DNA of 64,000 bases. Source: Faecalibacterium prausnitzii (GTDB taxonomy: Bacteria; Bacillota; Clostridia; Oscillospirales; Ruminococcaceae). This document shows, in pieces, positions 59,292-64,000 of this stretch. Under the pieces are notes generated by a model. It was not told the origin of the DNA, ran no database searches, and was given only the letters and a program-made list of their open reading frames with translations. The position numbers and the translations under genes were made by a program. Where the stretch lies: NCBI RefSeq assembly GCF_003287405.1, contig NZ_PRLD01000002.1:124001-188000 (forward strand), given 5' to 3'. How positions within the stretch are numbered: the first letter of the stretch is position 1; each line of letters opens with the position of its first letter.

Positions 59292-61046
59292 TCAGTCGCC
59301 AAGTTCCCGGATCTCGTTCTGGATCAGCCGTCCGGCAGCGCGGGCAAGCTGATCCATGCCGCGGATGCGTGCCATGTTTTTGCCGTAGATCTGCGCGGCG
59401 GCACCGGCGCTGCTGTCCTCGCCCATAAAAACGGCAGACACCCGCACGCCCTGCCGCTGCAAGGTGCGCACCTGCGCGGCGGTGTCGGCTACACCGGCGG
59501 CGTCCTCGTAGGCGCAGCCCAGCGGGTTCTCCGCTGTGGGTGGGATGCGGCGGCTGTCGTTGGGGCTGGCATCGGTCAGCAGGATCATCAGGTGGCGCGG
59601 GGCAGGGCCGGGGGCATACCGGATCAAATCACCTGCTGCCCGCAGCGCCAGACCGTCCCGGTTCCAGCCTGAGGCGAAGTAACGGAAGATATTCTGCCGG
59701 TTTTTGTCCGCAAAGCCTTTCAGCACCCGTAGCACGGTATAGCCCCGCAGGCTGCTGAAGGCGCTTACCCGCACCGGAATGCCGCAGTTGGCCAGACTTT
59801 CGGCCAGAATAACACCCTGCGCCGCGATCACTTCCTGACAGTGCAGGCGGGAAGCGGAAGCGTCCAGTAGCAGATCCACTGTAAAGGCGGGGCAGTTCTC
59901 CTCCTCCGGGCACAAAAACACCCGGTCATCGTTCAGGTAAGGGGCACGCCACACCCGCCCGGCGCACAGATCACCGCTGCGCGCTATCCGCTGGTCGGGC
60001 TGCTGATGCACCAGAATGCAGTTGCGGATCTGCTCGGTAAGGCGCAGCACCACGCTGCGGTGCAGCTCCTGATTTTTGGCATAGTAGGCGCGGTTGCGTT
60101 CGGCCTGTAATTCGGCCTGCTGCGCCAGCTGCCGCGCCTCCGGGGTGGGTGCCTGCGCTGGGCTGGGTACACCGGCGCTGAACCACAGATGACAGCCCAG
60201 ATGCACCCCGGTGCACAACTCCTGCTCGGTCTTGCGCAGCTGCTCCGGCGGGTAGAAACAGCGCCCAAAGCAGCTTTCAATGTAGGCGCGATCCTGCGCG
60301 GCGCGCTGCTTCAGGGTAATGTTTGCCCGGCGCTTGTCCACCGCCAGCCCGCTGCCTGCGGCATCCACCGCGCCGGAATGCTCCACCGTCACCCGGTCGG
60401 TCTTGATCATCTGGGTGGGCATGGCTTTGGTAGCCAGCTTTGCCCAAAAGCCCTGTAGCCGCAGGTGCAGCGCGGGCTTTTGGCGCACCTTGCCGTCAAA
60501 CAGGGCGAACTTTGCAAACAACGCCAGCAGGTCTTTTTTGAGCAACGCGGGCTCCGGTATGTTCTCCGGTGCCAGCGCTGCGGCAAGGCTGCTCTCGTAA
60601 GGAGTCATGACCGGAGCGGTGCGTCCCAGCACCTTGCGCCAGCGTGCAGCCTGCATGGTGTACACCAGCTGGTTTTTCGCCATCCACTCCTGCCGCGAAA
60701 GCTTGTACTGAATGGCAAAAAAGTAGTCCGCGTGGGCAAACCGCAGCGCTTCCAGCACCGGGCGGCGGGGCAGCTCCAGCCGGTAGGCGGCGTTTTCTAA
60801 GTACAGCCACGCCATATCGTCCAGCATGGGCTGGCGCGTGTCGCCCTCCCATGCGGAAAAAATGTCCCGGATCAGCGCGTCACCGTAGTATTTGTGCACC
60901 AGCCCCACGATGCAGTTCATGTAAAAATCAATGGTGCCGTCCGTGTTGCGGGCCAGAAACAGCGGCTCGAAGCCGTAAGCACCAGCAGCGGCCCAGACCT
61001 GATTGGCCGCACGCCGCTCCTGCGCGGTGTAGCTCTGGGCGTCCAT
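59292..61046 (-). CDS. VWA-domain protein (CoxE/CbbO-like partner of the MoxR ATPase)
   Basis: 584 residues, no signal peptide. The C-terminal ~190 residues form a von Willebrand A domain with the metal site VDLLLDASASRLHCQ (D-x-S-x-S), RHLMILLTDASPND and VSAVFMGED. The N-terminal two thirds are helical and charged without a named domain (YAKNQELHRSVVLRLTEQIRN). ATG overlaps the stop of the ATPase gene (TGATG). MoxR-VWA pairs act as chaperones or metal/cofactor-insertion machines on a partner enzyme; the client is not evident here. Confidence 0.85.
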   Translation of the reverse strand: MDAQSYTAQERRAANQVWAAAGAYGFEPLFLARNTDGTIDFYMNCIVGLVHKYYGDALIRDIFSAWEGDTRQPMLDDMAWLYLENAAYRLELPRRPVLEALRFAHADYFFAIQYKLSRQEWMAKNQLVYTMQAARWRKVLGRTAPVMTPYESSLAAALAPENIPEPALLKKDLLALFAKFALFDGKVRQKPALHLRLQGFWAKLATKAMPTQMIKTDRVTVEHSGAVDAAGSGLAVDKRRANITLKQRAAQDRAYIESCFGRCFYPPEQLRKTEQELCTGVHLGCHLWFSAGVPSPAQAPTPEARQLAQQAELQAERNRAYYAKNQELHRSVVLRLTEQIRNCILVHQQPDQRIARSGDLCAGRVWRAPYLNDDRVFLCPEEENCPAFTVDLLLDASASRLHCQEVIAAQGVILAESLANCGIPVRVSAFSSLRGYTVLRVLKGFADKNRQNIFRYFASGWNRDGLALRAAGDLIRYAPGPAPRHLMILLTDASPNDSRRIPPTAENPLGCAYEDAAGVADTAAQVRTLQRQGVRVSAVFMGEDSSAGAAAQIYGKNMARIRGMDQLARAAGRLIQNEIRELGD

Positions 61047-61966
61047 CAGGCAAACAGCTTTCCGGCATCCAGCTTGGCCGGGATGCGCGCGGCGATCACG
61101 TCCCGGATCAGTCCCTGCTCGTAGGAGTCAAAGGCCTTGTTGGTGATGCCCATATCCAGCGCCGCCCCGGCGGGGATGCCCCTGCGGATCAGCCGCAGCG
61201 CGTCCAGCATACCGCGCAGATCCAGCGCCTTGGTGGAGATCTCGGCACTGTCGCACTTTTTCTGCAGGTCCAGAAACAGCAGTGCAAACTGGTGCACATA
61301 TTTGGCGGCAAGATCCGGGAACTGCGCCCGCAGCAGCTTTTCCAGATTATCCTGCGTAATGGTGGGCATCTGCACCACCGCAAAGCGGGAGGTGAGCGCT
61401 TCGTTCAGCTCCCGGGTGCCCGCGTAGCCGTAGTTCATGGTGGCGATAAAGCGGGTCTCCTCAGCCAGCGGGATGCGGTCGTACCCGGGCACGTCGATGG
61501 CGCGGCGGAAATCCAGTACCGCGTGCAGCACCGCCAGCGCCTCGTTTTTGGCCATGTTGATCTCGTCCAGCACGCCGAAGCCGCCGCACTGTGCGCAGCG
61601 GTACACCGGCCCGGGACGGAACACCACCTGTCCGCCCGCAAAGGTATCCATGCCGATGAGGGAGGCGGCGTCCATGTTTACATGAAAGGAGATGTCCCAC
61701 GCAGGACGGCCAAAGGCGGCGGCAAGGTTTTCTGCCAGCACGTTTTTGCCGGTGGCCTTTCCGCCGGCCAGCAGCAGGTTTTCGCCGCAGAGGATAGCCG
61801 CCAGCGCCTGCTCCCACACCTCCTTGCCGTAGTAGGTAAAGGCAGGGGCGGGGATACGCGGGCGCAGCGTCTCGCTGAGCGGATGGGCGGCGCGGTATTC
61901 CTGCACCGCCGTAAGCAGGGCGGGGTCCACCCCTTCCTGCCGTAAGGTATCCAGAATATCCGACAT
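61046..61966 (-). CDS. MoxR-family AAA+ ATPase
   Basis: 306 residues, start MSDILDTLRQEGVDPALL with GAGGTG ~9 nt upstream. Walker A LLAGGKATGKNVLAEN, Walker B GGFGVLDEINMAKNEAL (DE followed by N), sensor 1 FIATMNYGYAGTRELNEAL with Arg finger SRF. The CQC-x2-G motif RCAQCGGFG in front of Walker B is unusual. Co-operonic with the VWA protein. The longer frame to 62113 starts inside the upstream terminator and is rejected. Confidence 0.88.
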   Translation of the reverse strand: MSDILDTLRQEGVDPALLTAVQEYRAAHPLSETLRPRIPAPAFTYYGKEVWEQALAAILCGENLLLAGGKATGKNVLAENLAAAFGRPAWDISFHVNMDAASLIGMDTFAGGQVVFRPGPVYRCAQCGGFGVLDEINMAKNEALAVLHAVLDFRRAIDVPGYDRIPLAEETRFIATMNYGYAGTRELNEALTSRFAVVQMPTITQDNLEKLLRAQFPDLAAKYVHQFALLFLDLQKKCDSAEISTKALDLRGMLDALRLIRRGIPAGAALDMGITNKAFDSYEQGLIRDVIAARIPAKLDAGKLFA

Positions 61967-62076
61967 TTGTACAAACACCTCGATCTCTGACCGGGCGGGA
62001 ATGAACTGCCCGGTTTTCAGCCTTATCATAGCACAATCGCGGCCATTTGTGTAGGGGGCGTGCGGGGCAAAACGCA

Positions 62077-62110
62077 AAGAGGGGCAGCCCCAAATGGGAC
62101 CGCCCCTCTT
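62077..62110 (-). terminator. Terminator of the flavoprotein reductase gene
   Basis: AAGAGGGGC..GCCCCTCTT stem (with CCC/GGG inside), T-rich on the minus strand, 58 bp after the stop. Confidence 0.75.
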
Positions 62111-62167
62111 CACATGAAAAAGAAGAAAAGAAGAAACGCTTAGAGTATGCCGGAGAACTGCGCTTTA

Positions 62168-64000
62168 TCAGGCGTTTTCCAGACCGGCCATCTGCTTGAT
62201 GGCCTTCATGGCGAAGGTCAGGGTGCGGCCCATAGCCACACCGGCCATCAGGCAGGGGTAGTTGTTGGCAAAGAAGCTGCCGGACATATCACCGGTGATG
62301 TACAGACCCTCCATGGGCTGGTTGTTGGTGTCCAGAGCCTGACCCTTTTCGTTGATGGCGATGCCCTGCTCAGTGGTCAGCAGGGAAGCACCCAGCCAGC
62401 AGCCGTAGAAGGGCGCGGTGCGAATGGCGCTCAGGCGGTAAGCGGGCTTGCCGAAGTCCTCATCGTTCTGCTTATCGTACAGCTCATTGTAGCGCTCCAC
62501 GGTAGCAAGGAAGGTATCCTTGGCAGCGCCGGTAAAGCCCATCTTGTCGGCCAGCTCGTCCAGAGTATCGCACTTGAACAGTGCACCGGCCTCGATAGCC
62601 TCGTCCATCTTGCCCTGAATGTACTTTTCACCGCCGTTGCGGGTCTGGGCAGAGCAGCCGATGGTGTGGAAACGCTTTGCGTCCTCCAAAATGTTGGCAT
62701 CGCAGATCTGTGCGTAGACGCGGCCCGGCTGGTGGGCGGCAGCGTAGACGATATCGTTGTAGGGGCAGCTCTCGTTGGCAAAGCGCTCGCCGTTGCGGTT
62801 CACCTTCAGGAAGGGCTGGGTGCCGGGATTATACTGGCGGATTTTACCGGGGAAAGCCTTGCCGCCAAAGGCGGAGTCGCTGTCCACATAACCGGCATCC
62901 ACACCGGGGGCTACGATGCCGCGGTCAAACAGCATGGGAGCGGCTTCCTTGTCCAGATTAGCGCCTGCCCACACAGCAGCGCGGATGCCGTAGCCCTTGT
63001 CGGCGGGGGAGTAGGAGCAGGCAGTGGTCACGCTGGTGCCCAGCGGGTCCAGCTGCTCCATCATGTAGGGGTTGCCGGGGAAGCCGCCGCAGGCCAGCAG
63101 CACGCCCTGATTGGCGTTGTAGCGGATGAAGTGGTCATCCTCGGTGCTCTGGGCGATGATGCCGGTAATGCGGCCATCGCTGTTCTTTTCCAGCTTGGCA
63201 AGGCTGGTCTTGAAGTCCACATCGTAGCCCAGCTCCTGAATGTACTGCAGCAGCAGCTCGTTGCGGGGTGTGCCGGAAGCGCTCTCGCTGGCCATGTAGT
63301 TGTGCTCCTGCACAGGGTAGAGGTAGTCGGTGTTGTGCTCGGCATTCTCTGCGGGCCATGCAGCCTCGCTGCCGGAGGTGAAATCGCACACCCAGCCGTA
63401 CTTATCCTCCAGAATGCTGCGCATGAAGTCGTGCATGGCGGCAGACTCGTTGATCCAGGTCTTGACCACGCGCTGGTCGCACTTGCCGGAGGCGTAGCGG
63501 GAGATCTCGCTCAGCAGCTTTGCCTTATCGGTGGCGGGTTCGCCAGCCTCCTTAGCGGCAGCAGAATCAACAGCGCCGTACCAGTGACGGGTGTCCTGCA
63601 CGTTGGCGTTCTGCTCGATAACACGGAAGTTCAGGCCGTTGGCAGCAGCATAGGCGGCAGCAAACATACCGCCGTTGCCTGCGCCCACGATCAGGATGTC
63701 GGTGTCCACGGTCTCGGTGATGGCAGCCTCGTCGATGTCGGGCTCTTTGCCCAGCCAGTCGTTCTCGTCACCGGTGGGCAGCTGCACGCTGGAGACCACG
63801 GTCTCGCCCTTGGCCTGTGCGTAGCAGCTCTTGGCGGCCTTCATCACGGCATCGGAGGTGATGGTGGAGCCGGAAACGCCGTCGATCTCGGCAGAACCGG
63901 CAGCCATCAGCTGCTCGCGCAGCTCGTCGGCAGCGGCAGCGCCGAAGGAAGCGGTCTCGCCGGAGGTGTCCACCACCACATCGGTCACAGCGCTGTCGGA
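62168..64000 (-). CDS. FMN-binding / FAD-dependent fumarate-reductase-like flavoprotein (5' end beyond window)
   Basis: At least 610 residues, open to the right edge. First part is an FMN-binding domain with DGVSGSTITSDAVMKAA, where the Thr of SG-x-T is the covalent FMN site added by ApbE (family knowledge). Then a FAD-binding reductase: DILIVGAGNGGMFAAAYAA (dinucleotide motif), VIEQNANVQDTRHWYGA, GVLLACGGFPGNPYM, IRTAPFYGCWLG and a C-terminal GLYITGDMSGSFFANNYPCLMAGVAMGRTLTFA. Relatives include urocanate and fumarate reductases and other extracytoplasmic acceptor reductases. The N-terminal secretion signal would be beyond the window. Confidence 0.9.
   Translation of the reverse strand, partial: SDSAVTDVVVDTSGETASFGAAAADELREQLMAAGSAEIDGVSGSTITSDAVMKAAKSCYAQAKGETVVSSVQLPTGDENDWLGKEPDIDEAAITETVDTDILIVGAGNGGMFAAAYAAANGLNFRVIEQNANVQDTRHWYGAVDSAAAKEAGEPATDKAKLLSEISRYASGKCDQRVVKTWINESAAMHDFMRSILEDKYGWVCDFTSGSEAAWPAENAEHNTDYLYPVQEHNYMASESASGTPRNELLLQYIQELGYDVDFKTSLAKLEKNSDGRITGIIAQSTEDDHFIRYNANQGVLLACGGFPGNPYMMEQLDPLGTSVTTACSYSPADKGYGIRAAVWAGANLDKEAAPMLFDRGIVAPGVDAGYVDSDSAFGGKAFPGKIRQYNPGTQPFLKVNRNGERFANESCPYNDIVYAAAHQPGRVYAQICDANILEDAKRFHTIGCSAQTRNGGEKYIQGKMDEAIEAGALFKCDTLDELADKMGFTGAAKDTFLATVERYNELYDKQNDEDFGKPAYRLSAIRTAPFYGCWLGASLLTTEQGIAINEKGQALDTNNQPMEGLYITGDMSGSFFANNYPCLMAGVAMGRTLTFAMKAIKQMAGLENA

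Noticed and set aside
61967-62113. Upstream extension of the MoxR gene to 62113
   Set aside because: It begins inside a terminator hairpin and lacks an SD; the ATG at 61966 fits family length.

Overview
The window reads as a chromosome segment of a high-GC, low-GC-relative Clostridia (Oscillospiraceae/Ruminococcaceae), most probably Faecalibacterium or a close neighbour. Grounds: lipoprotein signals of the form MK.ISRRNFL...AACGG, the DapL lysine branch, PPi-type phosphofructokinases, a carboxyspermidine pathway, and above all a small secreted protein at 33114-33563 whose leader (MMMPANF..ENEMTYV.GG) matches the Faecalibacterium anti-inflammatory protein MAM. No database search was possible; names come from sequence motifs and recall.

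Layout. 1-5.0 kb: a truncated membrane sensor and a solute-binding lipoprotein (minus strand), then a large serine recombinase whose insertion appears to have cut a peptidoglycan-binding/cortex-lytic-type gene (4417-5040). 5.1-9.1 kb: a divergent redox module, thioredoxin-like lipoprotein + polyferredoxin + a 47-residue CXXC protein, facing an OmpR-type two-component system with tandem repeats between them. 9.1-17.6 kb: aldose epimerase, a candidate type I toxin-antitoxin locus (10031-10351), proS, acpP, dapF, dapL, a GntR-ABC transporter operon and small genes. 18-28.5 kb: tRNA-Tyr, two tandem PPi-type phosphofructokinases, an SGNH hydrolase, a structured RNA (raiA-like), and a five-gene polyamine operon. 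28.6-33 kb: tRNA-Ala, TPP-riboswitch-controlled thiT, and sporulation genes spoIIID, sigG, sigE, spoIIGA. 33-42 kb: MAM-like gene, nadE, NusG-II protein, LCP protein, RNase P RNA, pseudouridine synthase and an M23/LysM/G5 cell-wall hydrolase. 41.6-48.2 kb: purine/pyrimidine salvage (deoD, cdd) followed by a BMP-type nucleoside ABC importer. 48.4-51.5 kb: exopolysaccharide chain-length / tyrosine kinase / phosphatase regulators. 51.8-58 kb: oligopeptide importer oppBCDF-oppA. 58-64 kb: an orphan gene, a MoxR ATPase-VWA pair, and a flavoprotein reductase with an FMN-binding domain that runs off the right edge.

Themes. Several units hang together: amino-acid/peptide/nucleoside scavenging, diaminopimelate and wall remodelling, polyamine synthesis from arginine, and extracytoplasmic flavin/thiol redox. 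The strongest candidates for a second look are the convergent small-peptide/antisense-RNA locus, the MAM-like secreted protein, the gene interrupted by the recombinase, the structured RNA ahead of the polyamine operon, a complete early-sporulation sigma cascade in a lineage generally described as non-sporulating, and a pair of divergent promoters that share one self-complementary -35 hexamer. Three long palindromic elements (13.3, 31.7 and 33.7 kb) are dispersed through intergenic spaces.
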